Below are positions 1-7,818 of a DNA stretch of 64,000 bases, one piece after another. The stretch lies in NCBI RefSeq assembly GCF_029589435.1, contig NZ_JARRAG010000001.1:172808-236807 (forward strand), given 5' to 3'. The notes under the pieces were generated by a model that had not been told where the DNA came from, did not search any database, and was given only the letters and a program-made list of their open reading frames with translations. Position numbers and translations under genes: made by a program. This stretch comes from Paludisphaera mucosa. Its GTDB lineage: Bacteria; Planctomycetota; Planctomycetia; Isosphaerales; Isosphaeraceae. Position 1 is the first letter of the stretch; every line of letters starts with the position of its first letter.

Positions 1-1343
1 CCGAGCCGATGGAGGCCGGCCCAGGCGAGGATCACGGCGTCGAGCTTGCCGTCGAGCGCCAGGTTGAGCCGGGTCTCGACGTTGCCACGCACGGCCGAGA
101 CGATCAGGTCGGGCCGGGCGTGGAGGATCTGGGCGCGGCGGCGGAGCGAGCCCGTGCCGACGTGCGCGCCGGGCGGCAGGGCTTCGAGCGTCCGATGCGT
201 CGGCGCGATGAGCGCGTCGGCGACGTCCTCGCGGGCCGGCACGGCGCCGAGGACCAGCTCTTCGGGCCCCTGCGTGGGGAGGTCCTTGAGGCTGTGGACG
301 GCGACGTCGACCGTGCCGTCGAGCACGGCGCGCTGGATCTCCTTGGTGAACAGGCCGGCGCCGCCGATGGCCGAGAGCGGCGAGTTGCGGTCGCGGTCGC
401 CGTGGGTCTTGATCTCGACCAGCTCGACGGTCAGGCCGGGCCGGCGGGCGCGGAGGGCGTCGGCGACCCATTCGGCCTGCCAGCGCGCCAGGCGGCTGCC
501 GCGGGTGCCGATCCGGATCAGCTCGGGGGTCGTCGTCGGGGGCGCGGTCATGGGGGCTCCGCCTCGGAGTTCTCGGGAGACGACGACCGCGACGACGCGG
601 CGGGCGCCGGCCCGCTTGAGGGCGCGGGCGGCCGAGCCCAGGGTGGCGCCGGTCGTCAGGACGTCGTCCACGAGCAGGATGGTCCGGCCCTTCACGTCGG
701 CGCCCGGGCGGGCGGCGAACGCGCCTCGCATCGCGAGGGCGCGGGCCTGCCTGCCGCGGCCGACGAGGTGGGGCGTCCGCCGGACCCGACGCAGGGCGGC
801 GCGGGGCTCGCGCCCGGTCGCCTCGGCCAGCGCTCGGGCCAGGACTTCGGCCTGATTGTACCGCCGGCCCAGCCGGCGGAGCCAGTGCAGCGGGACCGGC
901 ACCACCAGGGCGTCGGCCGGGGCCGCCGCCAGGGCGTCGCGGCGGGCCTCGGCCCAGAGGGCCGCCAGGGCCGGCGCCAGGTACGCCCCCCGCTCGTGCT
1001 TCAGCCCCAAAACGAAGTCGCGCCAGGGCTCCTGGTGCGGCCCCAGGGCGATCGCGGCGTCGAAGCCCAGCCGCCGGCCCCGGCATTCGGAGCAGCCGCC
1101 CCGCAGGTCGGCGAACGGCCCGACCGGCGACGCGCAGCGCGGGCAGGAGGCCGCCTCGTAGCCCCCGGAGAGGGCCAGGAGCGCAGCCCGGCAGCCCTCG
1201 CAGAAGGGGGCGTGCAAGTCGGGCCCGGACGTCCCGCAGAGCAGGCAGCGCCAGGGGAAGACCAGGCCGCAGAACGCGTCGCCGACGGCGCGCCAGGCCG
1301 CGACGAGCCTCCCGACGGGCCTCGGGCCGACGATCGCGGCCAC
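1..1343 (-). CDS. hemC: ComF-HemC fusion: phosphoribosyltransferase domain joined to hydroxymethylbilane synthase (C-terminus beyond window)
   Basis: Starts at GTG 1343, one base after the TGA of the sigma factor gene. I translated it codon by codon to the left edge and found no stop. Residues 1-255 are ComF-like: four CxxC pairs (C33/C36, C48/C51, C67/C70, C84/C87) and a PRPP-binding motif ILLVDDVLTTGATL at 222-235. From Met265 (ATG 549-551) the same frame is HemC, with IGTRGSRLAR near 278-287, HSLKDLPT at 350-357 and RGNVETRL at 418-425. HemC polymerises four porphobilinogens into hydroxymethylbilane for haem synthesis. The dipyrromethane-binding Cys lies outside the window. A purine-rich GGCGGAG just before ATG 551 could also let HemC be made alone. 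Both family calls are firm; whether the product is one polypeptide is not known. Confidence 0.88.
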   Translation of the reverse strand, partial: MAAIVGPRPVGRLVAAWRAVGDAFCGLVFPWRCLLCGTSGPDLHAPFCEGCRAALLALSGGYEAASCPRCASPVGPFADLRGGCSECRGRRLGFDAAIALGPHQEPWRDFVLGLKHERGAYLAPALAALWAEARRDALAAAPADALVVPVPLHWLRRLGRRYNQAEVLARALAEATGREPRAALRRVRRTPHLVGRGRQARALAMRGAFAARPGADVKGRTILLVDDVLTTGATLGSAARALKRAGARRVVAVVVSRELRGGAPMTAPPTTTPELIRIGTRGSRLARWQAEWVADALRARRPGLTVELVEIKTHGDRDRNSPLSAIGGAGLFTKEIQRAVLDGTVDVAVHSLKDLPTQGPEELVLGAVPAREDVADALIAPTHRTLEALPPGAHVGTGSLRRRAQILHARPDLIVSAVRGNVETRLNLALDGKLDAVILAWAGLHRL

Positions 1344-1344
1344 G

Positions 1345-2013
1345 TCAGCCCTCCGCGGCGCGGGGCCGGGGGGCGGGGGCGGGCGCGTCCAGCTCCAGGT
1401 AGGGCTCCAGCCGCTCGCGCAGCTCGTTGCGGGCTCGGGCCAGCAGCGACTTCACCGCGGCCGGCGAGCGGTTCATCACCTGGCCGATCTCGGCGTAGCT
1501 CATCTCCTCGAACTTGTTGAGCAGGACGGCCATCTTCTGGTCCTCGTTCAGGACCGCGAGCGCCTCGCGGACGACCTCCGACAGCTCCACCTGCCGCATC
1601 TGGGCCGACGCCGTCTTCTCGCGGCCCGGAACCGCGTAGGCGGGGCTCTCGGCCCGCGAGTCGTCGGCCGAGTACCCCGCGCCGATCGGCGTCGACGGCT
1701 TCCGGCCCTTGCTCCGCGCGTGGTTCACCGCCAGGTTGTTGGCGATCGTGAACAGCCAGGTCGAGAACTTCGCCTTGGGCCGATACCCCTTGCGGGCCTT
1801 GTAGACCCTCAAAAAGACGTCCTGCGAGAGGTCCTCGGCCTCCTCCAGCTTGCCGACGATGTGGAAGAGGACGCCGACCAGCCGGTCCTGATACCGCGCG
1901 ACCATCGCCTCGAACGCGCCCGGGACGTCGTCGCGGATCTGGAGCATGAGCCGCACGTCCGGGTCGCGCGCCTCGAGCTGGCGTTCCAGCGCGTCGAGTT
2001 CTCCACGGCTCAC
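1345..2013 (-). CDS. ECF-type RNA polymerase sigma factor
   Basis: 222 residues from GTG 2013, with GGGAG six bases upstream. Sigma region 2 spans about residues 33-100 (FEAMVARYQDRL, DLSQDVFLRVY, FSTWLFTIANNLAVNHARS). Region 4 spans about 145-200 (EVVREALAVLNEDQKMAVLLN, then the helix-turn-helix MSYAEIGQVMNRSPAAVKSLLARAR). This is the size and two-domain plan of ECF sigma factors. The C-terminal tail is Pro/Ala-rich. No anti-sigma gene is adjacent. The stop is followed after one base by the GTG of the ComF-HemC gene, so the two are probably translationally coupled. Targets cannot be inferred. Confidence 0.9.
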   Translation of the reverse strand: MSRGELDALERQLEARDPDVRLMLQIRDDVPGAFEAMVARYQDRLVGVLFHIVGKLEEAEDLSQDVFLRVYKARKGYRPKAKFSTWLFTIANNLAVNHARSKGRKPSTPIGAGYSADDSRAESPAYAVPGREKTASAQMRQVELSEVVREALAVLNEDQKMAVLLNKFEEMSYAEIGQVMNRSPAAVKSLLARARNELRERLEPYLELDAPAPAPRPRAAEG

Positions 2014-2056
2014 GGGCGCTCCCTTCGGCTGGGAATGGCGGGGTCGGGGGACGTCG

Positions 2057-3196
2057 TCACGATGGCGACCCGGCCGCCTCGAACCGGCGCCGGAGCTGGC
2101 CGCAGGCGGCGTCGATCGACCGTCCCTTGGTGCGCCGGACCGTGACCGACACGCCGTAGCTCTGGACGTCCGAGACGAACCGCCGGACGTCCTCGGGCTC
2201 GGGGCGGCGGAACGGCAGGCCGGCGACCGCGTTGTACGGGATCAGGTTGACGTGCGACTTGCGGCCCTTCAAGAGCTTCCCCAGGGCCCGCGCGTGCTCG
2301 CGGCGGTCGTTCACCCCGCCGAGCATCACGTACTCATACGTCACCTGGCGGCCGGTGATCTGAAAGTAGTCGTCGGCGGCCTCCAGCACGGCGGCCAGGC
2401 CGATCTTCTCGTTGACCGGCACCAGCTCGTCGCGCAACTCCTCGGTGGGGGCGTGCAGCGAGACGGCCAGGTGGTACTGGCGGTCCTGGGCGGCGAGCTT
2501 GCGGATCTTCTCCGGCAGGCCGACCGTCGAGATCGTCACCCGCCGCTGGCTCATCCCCAGGCCGTCCTCGGCCGAGCAGACGCGGTCGAGCGCGACGAGC
2601 AGGGCGTCGAGGTTCGCCAGGCTCTCGCCCATCCCCATGACGACGATGTGCGTGACCGACTCGCCCGGCGGCAGCAGAGACTGGGCCTGCAGGACCTGGT
2701 CGAAGATCTCGGCCGAGGTGAGGTTGCGCTCGACCCCCTTGAGCCCGCTGGCGCAGAAGACGCAGCCCATGCCGCAGCCGACCTGGGTGCTGATGCAGAG
2801 CGACCGCCGCGTCTCCTCGGCGTCCGACATGAGGACGCACTCGATGTTCTTGCCGTCGCGGCAGCGGAGCAGCAACTTGTCGGTGCCGTCGTCGGCGACG
2901 CCCCGATAGGCCAGCTCGGTCGCGAACAGGGTCCACTCGGCGTCGAGCTTGTCGCGCAGGTCGCGCGGGACGTCGTTCATGTCGCCGAACGCCTTCGCCC
3001 GCCGGTGGAAGGCCCACTGGTGGATCTGCTTGACGCGATACGCCTTGTGCCCCCGCTCCACGACCCAGGCGCGCAGCTCGTCCGCCGACGCCCCGAACAG
3101 CGGGCGCTTCGCCACCGCACCGATCTCGATCCCCTGCGACTCGCCGACCTGCATCCGCACCGGCCCCCGACGGGAAGACGTCCCCACCGCCCCCAT
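2057..3196 (-). CDS. rlmN: 23S rRNA (adenine2503-C2)-methyltransferase RlmN, radical SAM
   Basis: 379 residues from ATG 3196. The radical-SAM cluster motif CGMGCVFC is at 141-148, and the C-terminal catalytic Cys of the RlmN/Cfr family is C365 in SIDAACGQL. GESLANLDALL and VSLHAP are also family hallmarks. The enzyme methylates A2503 of 23S rRNA (and in E. coli A37 of some tRNAs) through a methyl-cysteine intermediate. Length matches E. coli RlmN (about 384). A second possible start is ATG 3154 (MQVGESQ); the family core begins after it, so the exact start is open. The upstream neighbour in the same direction is a membrane protein. Confidence 0.93.
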   Translation of the reverse strand: MGAVGTSSRRGPVRMQVGESQGIEIGAVAKRPLFGASADELRAWVVERGHKAYRVKQIHQWAFHRRAKAFGDMNDVPRDLRDKLDAEWTLFATELAYRGVADDGTDKLLLRCRDGKNIECVLMSDAEETRRSLCISTQVGCGMGCVFCASGLKGVERNLTSAEIFDQVLQAQSLLPPGESVTHIVVMGMGESLANLDALLVALDRVCSAEDGLGMSQRRVTISTVGLPEKIRKLAAQDRQYHLAVSLHAPTEELRDELVPVNEKIGLAAVLEAADDYFQITGRQVTYEYVMLGGVNDRREHARALGKLLKGRKSHVNLIPYNAVAGLPFRRPEPEDVRRFVSDVQSYGVSVTVRRTKGRSIDAACGQLRRRFEAAGSPS

Positions 3197-3248
3197 TGTA
3201 GGACCCCCGCCCCCTCCGGGCCAAGACGCGAATCCGGGTGGACGCGTT

Positions 3249-3995
3249 TCAGCATCCCTCGGTCGCCAGGCGTCCAGGTTCGCGAGACGTGAGTCGCGCG
3301 AACGCCTGCCGGATCGAGACGACGTGGAGGAAGATCCCGACCGGGGCGAGGAGGGCCGGGATCCAGACGACCGGCCAGGCGGCGATGGCGGCGAACGGCT
3401 CGCCCGGCCAGGCGAGGTGGAGCGGGCCGGGGGACGACGTGGCGACGGTGGCGATCGCGTTGGCCAGCATCGCCAGGCCGAACAGGTTCCAGGCGATCGT
3501 CGCGCGCGGGCCGATCCAACCGGACGCGATCCCGGCCGCCACGAACGGGGCCGAAAGGCCGACGAGGGCGTCGAAGTTGCGGCCCTCGAAGGTGACCTGG
3601 ACGGGCGCGACCCCCTCCGCATGGAGCCGCCAGAAGGCGAGTTCCACGGCCACCCGGAACGTCTGCAAAGCCACCGGCCGCCACACGGGCGTCGCGGCCA
3701 GCAGCCGCCGGAAGGTGTCAGTCGAGCTGAGCGCGACGAACGTCCCCAGCGCGGTCAGGGGGAGGAGCGGCCAGCGCGGCGGGAAGGCCGACCAGTCGGC
3801 GAGGACGCCGCTGCGGGCGAGCGCGGCCGTGGCGGCGAGCCAGACGACCATCGCGGCCGCCGCGGATCCGGCGAACGTCCGGGGATGGGCCAGCCCCGCC
3901 CGTCGGGCCGCCCCGGCGAGCCCCAGGGCCACGAGGGCGACGACGCCGGCCGCGGTGGCGGTCAAGAGCGCGGCCGTCGAGAGCGATCCGGTCAT
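3249..3995 (-). CDS. Uncharacterised multi-pass membrane protein
   Basis: 248 residues from ATG 3995, six or so hydrophobic segments with short loops. A conserved-looking central stretch (residues about 112-145: FRVAVELAFWRLHAEGVAP, then VTFEGRNFDALVGL) resembles a widespread family of unknown bacterial inner-membrane proteins, but I cannot attach a function. No catalytic motif is visible. It lies between the NmrA-type reductase (upstream, 47 bases from its stop) and rlmN (downstream), same strand, and may be co-transcribed with the reductase. Confidence 0.75.
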   Translation of the reverse strand: MTGSLSTAALLTATAAGVVALVALGLAGAARRAGLAHPRTFAGSAAAAMVVWLAATAALARSGVLADWSAFPPRWPLLPLTALGTFVALSSTDTFRRLLAATPVWRPVALQTFRVAVELAFWRLHAEGVAPVQVTFEGRNFDALVGLSAPFVAAGIASGWIGPRATIAWNLFGLAMLANAIATVATSSPGPLHLAWPGEPFAAIAAWPVVWIPALLAPVGIFLHVVSIRQAFARLTSREPGRLATEGC

Positions 3996-4042
3996 GAGGC
4001 ACCTCGCGATGTTCGGGCGGGAGGATCGGTCGAGGAGACGTC

Positions 4043-4924
4043 TCAGACGAACGCCGAGCGATGCTTCTCGATGAACGCTTCGAGCGTGATCGGGGGCCGG
4101 CCGCCCAGCTTCTCGACCAGCTCGTTCGTCCCCTCGAAGATCCCATTTTGATGGTCGATCGCGACTTCCCGGAGGTGTTGGAAGAGGAAGGCGTTGCCGT
4201 CGGTCGCCTTGTTGCGGACTTGCAGGACCTTCTGGAATTCCTCGAAGTCGACCTGCTTGTAGCGGACGTCCTTGCCGAGCACGCGGCTCAAGACCTGCGC
4301 GGTCTCCTGATAGGTGTATTCGACCGGGCCGTAGAGCGGGTAGATCGCGCCCTTGTGCTTCGCCGGATCCTCGAGGATGCCGGCGATCACGCGGCCCTGG
4401 TCCTCGGCCGCGATCGGGGCGTGCTTCCCGGTGCCGAACGGCACGTGGAGCAGGCCGGCCTTGATCATCGGGGCCAGGTAGAGCAGCCACTCGGCGAAGT
4501 ACGTCGGCCGGATGTGGGCGACCGTCAGGCCCGACCAGTCGAAGACCCGCTCGGAGAGCCAGTGATCGGTCGCCGCGTGGCTCTTCGCATCCTCCCGCGC
4601 CGACTTCTGCGACATATTGACGATGCCGTCAACGCCGGCCTCCTTCGCCGCCTGGGCGAAATACGCCGTCGCCTGCAAGATGCCCGGGCGGATCGGATAG
4701 ACGAAATACGCCCGCCGGACCCCATCGAGCGCGGCCCGCACCTGGCCGAAGTCGAGCAGGTCGCCGTACACGACCTCGACCCCGCGATCCTGCAACGCCT
4801 TCGACCGCTCGTCCCGGCCGTGGGCCAGCGCCCGCACCCGATGGCCGCGAGCCAGCAGCTCGTCGATCGTCGCCCGCCCCGTGTCCCCCGTCGCCCCGGT
4901 GACCAGCACTTTGACCTGGCTCAT
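4043..4924 (-). CDS. NmrA-like NAD(P)-binding oxidoreductase (atypical SDR)
   Basis: 293 residues from ATG 4924, preceded by GGGAG at good spacing. The N-terminus has the dinucleotide-binding Rossmann motif GATGDTG at 10-16, followed by an NmrA-type layout (LLARGHRVRALAHGRD, VVYGDLLD, about residues 22-58) and no SDR Tyr-xxx-Lys pair in the usual place. Such proteins act as NAD(P)H-dependent reductases (quinone-type) or redox-sensing regulators; the substrate is unknown. It is divergent from the TetR regulator at 5030, and the 105-base gap holds a perfect 9-base inverted repeat, so it is probably the gene the regulator controls. Confidence 0.85.
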   Translation of the reverse strand: MSQVKVLVTGATGDTGRATIDELLARGHRVRALAHGRDERSKALQDRGVEVVYGDLLDFGQVRAALDGVRRAYFVYPIRPGILQATAYFAQAAKEAGVDGIVNMSQKSAREDAKSHAATDHWLSERVFDWSGLTVAHIRPTYFAEWLLYLAPMIKAGLLHVPFGTGKHAPIAAEDQGRVIAGILEDPAKHKGAIYPLYGPVEYTYQETAQVLSRVLGKDVRYKQVDFEEFQKVLQVRNKATDGNAFLFQHLREVAIDHQNGIFEGTNELVEKLGGRPPITLEAFIEKHRSAFV

Positions 4925-4960
4925 TGGATTTCTCCCTCGGGATCGGATAAGATTGTATTC

Positions 4961-4996
4961 GACATCCAAATCGTAGGCCTAGACAAATTGGATGTC
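4961..4996. promoter_or_regulatory. Probable TetR operator between divergent genes
   Basis: Arms GACATCCAA (4961-4969) and TTGGATGTC (4988-4996) are perfect reverse complements around an 18-base centre that holds the 8-base palindrome TAGGCCTA (4974-4981). The element sits midway between the NmrA-like and TetR genes in an AT-richer patch. A TACAAT-like -10 for the leftward gene is read on the minus strand at 4952-4957, so a bound repressor would cover that promoter. Inference from symmetry and location only. Confidence 0.6.
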
Positions 4997-5029
4997 AAAC
5001 GAAATCTAAGTATCGATCGAGGAGGCGTC

Positions 5030-5584
5030 GTGAGGAAGTCGCGAGAAGAGGCGGCGCGGACCCGCGAGCGGATCGTGACGGCCGCGTCCGGGGAGTTCCG
5101 GAAGAACGGGATCGTCGCGACCGGGCTCGCCGACCTGATGAAGGCCGCGGGCCTGACCCACGGCGGCTTCTACAAGCACTTCGCGTCGAAGGACCAGCTC
5201 GTCGCGGAAGCCTGCGCCGAGGCCGTGGAGACGATCCTCGCGTTCCTGACGAACGCCGAGGCCTCGGGGAAGTCGGCGGCGGCGAGCTATCTCTCCACCG
5301 GCCACCGGGACGACCCGGCCCACGGCTGCCCGCTGTCGGCGATCGGCAGCGAACTCGGCCGCGGCGACGAAACGACGCGGGCGGCGGCGACCGACGGCTT
5401 CCTGAAACTCGTCGCGATCATGGCGAGGTCGTTCGGCGACGATCCACCCGAAGCCGCGCGGCGCAAGGCTCTCGCGGCGGTCTCGACGATGATCGGCGCC
5501 CTGACGATGTCGCGAGTCGTGAGCGATCCGGACCTCTCGGACGAGATCCTGCGGGAGGCGAAGAAGAGCCTGGCCGGGGATTGA
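5030..5584 (+). CDS. TetR/AcrR family transcriptional repressor
   Basis: 184 residues from GTG 5030, chosen because GGAGG lies at 5021-5025. The N-terminal TetR helix-turn-helix is clear: RERIVTAASGEFRKNG, then GLADLMKAAGLTHGGFYKHFASKDQL (residues about 11-52). The C-terminal ligand domain includes a HRDDPAHGCPLSAIG segment typical of one TetR subgroup. It is transcribed away from the NmrA-like reductase across a palindrome, the usual arrangement for autoregulation plus repression of the neighbour. The inducer is unknown. Confidence 0.9.
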   Translation: MRKSREEAARTRERIVTAASGEFRKNGIVATGLADLMKAAGLTHGGFYKHFASKDQLVAEACAEAVETILAFLTNAEASGKSAAASYLSTGHRDDPAHGCPLSAIGSELGRGDETTRAAATDGFLKLVAIMARSFGDDPPEAARRKALAAVSTMIGALTMSRVVSDPDLSDEILREAKKSLAGD

Positions 5585-5771
5585 GCCGGCGTCGGCGTCC
5601 TTCGCGGGTGGTCGAACTATAAGCTTGCGAAAAACGAGCGATGCGACCCTGGAGCGTGTTATGAACCGCACTCCTGGAACGGGGCGAATCCGAGGTGGAT
5701 CTGCTCTGCCAGCAGCATCCCGCGGTTGGAGTTCGACGACGCATCGTGAGGGCGCCGGCAGGGCGCCGGGT

Positions 5772-6092
5772 TCATGCGTCGTCCGCCTGCTCTCGCAGCC
5801 AGGGAGCGTAGTCGGGGTACTCGCCGTCCTGCACCACGGGCATATCCCGAGACTCTCCGCCAGCCACCTCGATCCAATCGGCGAAGCCGAGCGCCTTCCA
5901 GGAGATCGACTCATCGCGGAGGAGGAGCTGGATGAACCTTTCGGCGACCTCGCGGCCCCACCTCATGGCGCCTTCCTCGCTCTCCGCCCTTATCGTGAGG
6001 CCGTGACTGTTCTCGTCGTCCCAGCCATGGCGGTCGTTATTCCGGGCCTGGCGTGGGGTCTCGTAGCCGAAGCAATAGATGAATTCCGGCAT
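5772..6092 (-). CDS. Small protein of unknown function
   Basis: 106 residues from ATG 6092 (MPEFIYCFGYETP), with GGGAGG six bases upstream; a longer reading frame continues upstream but lacks such a site. The protein is soluble, acidic and Trp-rich (HGWDDENSHGL, DWIEVAGG, DYAPWLREQ). No known domain is recognised. Base composition is less GC-rich than the flanks, and the next gene is another small unknown on the same strand. The preceding 187 bases (5585-5771) hold no gene I can support. Confidence 0.65.
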   Translation of the reverse strand: MPEFIYCFGYETPRQARNNDRHGWDDENSHGLTIRAESEEGAMRWGREVAERFIQLLLRDESISWKALGFADWIEVAGGESRDMPVVQDGEYPDYAPWLREQADDA

Positions 6093-6227
6093 CGAAGGCC
6101 TCCCATGCCGCCGGTGGGTTTTCGATAGACACGGCAGTATCGCGGCCGCCTTCGGAAGCATGAACAGGCCGAAGGCGACGTGGAGCAACCCCGCGAGCAC
6201 CCTCTGAAGGCCGCTTGTTTTGATGAG

Positions 6228-6497
6228 TTAACTCGGGTCGTCGAATAACTCGGACAGAATGTCTGGAGTCTGCCGATTCCAGTCGTCGCCCAGGTGTTCC
6301 CAGAGGGCGACCAGGCCCAGTAATTCGGGAGGCGAATATCCGGCGAATCTTCTGCCGTCCTTGCTCGCGCACCACAAGTTGCTGCCTCCGTCGTCCACGA
6401 CTTCGATCCGTAAAGAGTAGCCCTTTGCTCGCAGTGCTATGAGGGACGGGTTGAAGGTGTTTCCCGCCGCGACGAGGCTGAGCAAGAACTCGTCCAT
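6228..6497 (-). CDS. Small protein of unknown function
   Basis: 89 residues from ATG 6497, with GGGAG nine bases upstream. It reads as a compact alpha/beta protein (RIEVVDDGGSNLWCASKDGRRF, then SPPELLGLVALWEHLGDDW) and an acidic C-terminus. Its size and composition recall small immunity-type proteins, but nothing in the neighbourhood looks like a toxin, so that is speculation. Lower GC than neighbouring genes. Same strand as the 106-residue gene downstream, 135 bases apart. Confidence 0.6.
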   Translation of the reverse strand: MDEFLLSLVAAGNTFNPSLIALRAKGYSLRIEVVDDGGSNLWCASKDGRRFAGYSPPELLGLVALWEHLGDDWNRQTPDILSELFDDPS

Positions 6498-6634
6498 GCC
6501 GTGAGACTCCCGTGCCCTGTCATACCCTCGAGCCGCCCCAGCGGCTCGCTTGAATCGCATTCGTCGGTCGACGCATCTCCGAGGCGGTTGATTCCTGCTG
6601 ACAGTCTGCCCGTGGATTCCGACGAGGCCTCGCG

Positions 6635-6732
6635 CCCTCTCCCTCATTCTACCCCTGCGGGGTCTGCCTTCCCCCGCGAGGGGGGAAGGCCGTCATACGA
6701 GACTCCAGGCGACCCTCTGGAACCGTCTCTCA
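6635..6732. repeat. Single (half) copy of a palindromic intergenic element
   Basis: Two adjacent hairpins: ACCCC-TGC-GGGGT (6651-6663) and CCTTCCCCC-GCG-AGGGGGGAAGG (about 6667-6689). The 39 bases 6651-6689 are identical to 24496-24534, and a second shared block, GGAACCGTCTCTCA (6719-6732), matches 24550-24563. The last three bases of that block are the stop codon of the DUF1559 gene. It corresponds to the right arm of the paired element near 24.4 kb. Confidence 0.8.
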
Positions 6733-7686
6733 GAATTCGCTTGCGTCCACGATCTCGCCCCCCGCGCGGGTCCCCATCGCTCGCCAGCTGATGAGGCTGA
6801 TCGTCTCCTTGACGGCCCGAACATGCCCGTCGGCGAAGACGACCTGAACAATCCCGGGATGACGACTGCCTGCGGTCCACGCGCCATTCGGCACCCCACC
6901 GGCATTCGTGCACGATGGGCCGTTCAATCCGACGTCATGGTTGTAAAGATTGAGGCCCTCGCCCGGTTGCAACCACCCGCCGCCCTTCACGCTGGTGACG
7001 GGTGAATTCGATAGGTTGACGCCCCGGCCGCAATACGAGGCGAACGGCTCGAAATTTTGATCGCCTGCGAAGCTCGGGGTGTCGAACACGTAGAGCCTTC
7101 GATCCGCGACTCCCGAACCTCCGTCCGATACCGACGAGCCGATCACCCATTCGGCGAACAGCGCGGTCTGCGAGGTGCCGTCCATGACGCTGGCGACGTG
7201 CACCGGCGTGAGGCTGAACAGGCCATTGTTGGAATACCCCATCTGAAAACCGTAGCCGACGTTGCCGGCGTAATTCGTGGGCGATTTCGTCTGGCTGGAG
7301 GCCGAGTCGGCTGGGCACGACAACACGCTCAATCTCGTGCTTTCTGCAGTCGTATTCAGGCCTGCGGGCCAGGTCACCAGGAACCCGCTCATATTTATGG
7401 ACGAATAGAGCGGCACCTGATCCAGGAAGGGGAGCAGTGCCACGAATTGGGATTGTTGAGCGCCTGACGATCGCAAAGGGAAGATGTGGAAAGTCGACTC
7501 GTAGTTGAGGGTCGCCAGCCCAAGCTGTTTCAGGTTAGCCGCGCAGCTCATCCTCCTCGCGGCCGACCGCGCCGCCTGCACAGCGGGGATGAGGAGCGCG
7601 ACGAGCAGGCCGACGACGGCCATGACGACGAGGAGCTCGATGAGGGTGAAGCCGTCGCGTCCCGATGGAGTTTTCGAGCTTGCCAC
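6730..7686 (-). CDS. DUF1559 protein with type IV pilin-like N-terminal methylation motif
   Basis: 318 residues from GTG 7686, with GGAGG upstream. Residues 12-21 are [10 protein letters not shown], the prepilin cleavage motif (cleavage before F13, Glu at mature position 5), followed by a hydrophobic helix to about residue 33. The rest is the DUF1559 domain of planctomycetes: [11 protein letters not shown] after the helix and FADGHVRAV near the C-terminus. These proteins are massively expanded in Planctomycetota and are thought to be exported pseudopilin-like surface proteins; the role is unknown. A palindromic repeat overlaps its stop codon. Confidence 0.92.
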   Translation of the reverse strand: MASSKTPSGRDGFTLIELLVVMAVVGLLVALLIPAVQAARSAARRMSCAANLKQLGLATLNYESTFHIFPLRSSGAQQSQFVALLPFLDQVPLYSSINMSGFLVTWPAGLNTTAESTRLSVLSCPADSASSQTKSPTNYAGNVGYGFQMGYSNNGLFSLTPVHVASVMDGTSQTALFAEWVIGSSVSDGGSGVADRRLYVFDTPSFAGDQNFEPFASYCGRGVNLSNSPVTSVKGGGWLQPGEGLNLYNHDVGLNGPSCTNAGGVPNGAWTAGSRHPGIVQVVFADGHVRAVKETISLISWRAMGTRAGGEIVDASEF

Positions 7687-7818
7687 AATGGTCCTCCTGA
7701 CCCCGTCTCGCCTTCGGCCGTTACTCGTCCTGGCGGATCTCGGCCCGATGGCGGGTCGACCTTCGACGAAGGGTTTAAGCTTGCTCGGCGATTTTACCGC
7801 TGATGTCGGCGGGCGTCT

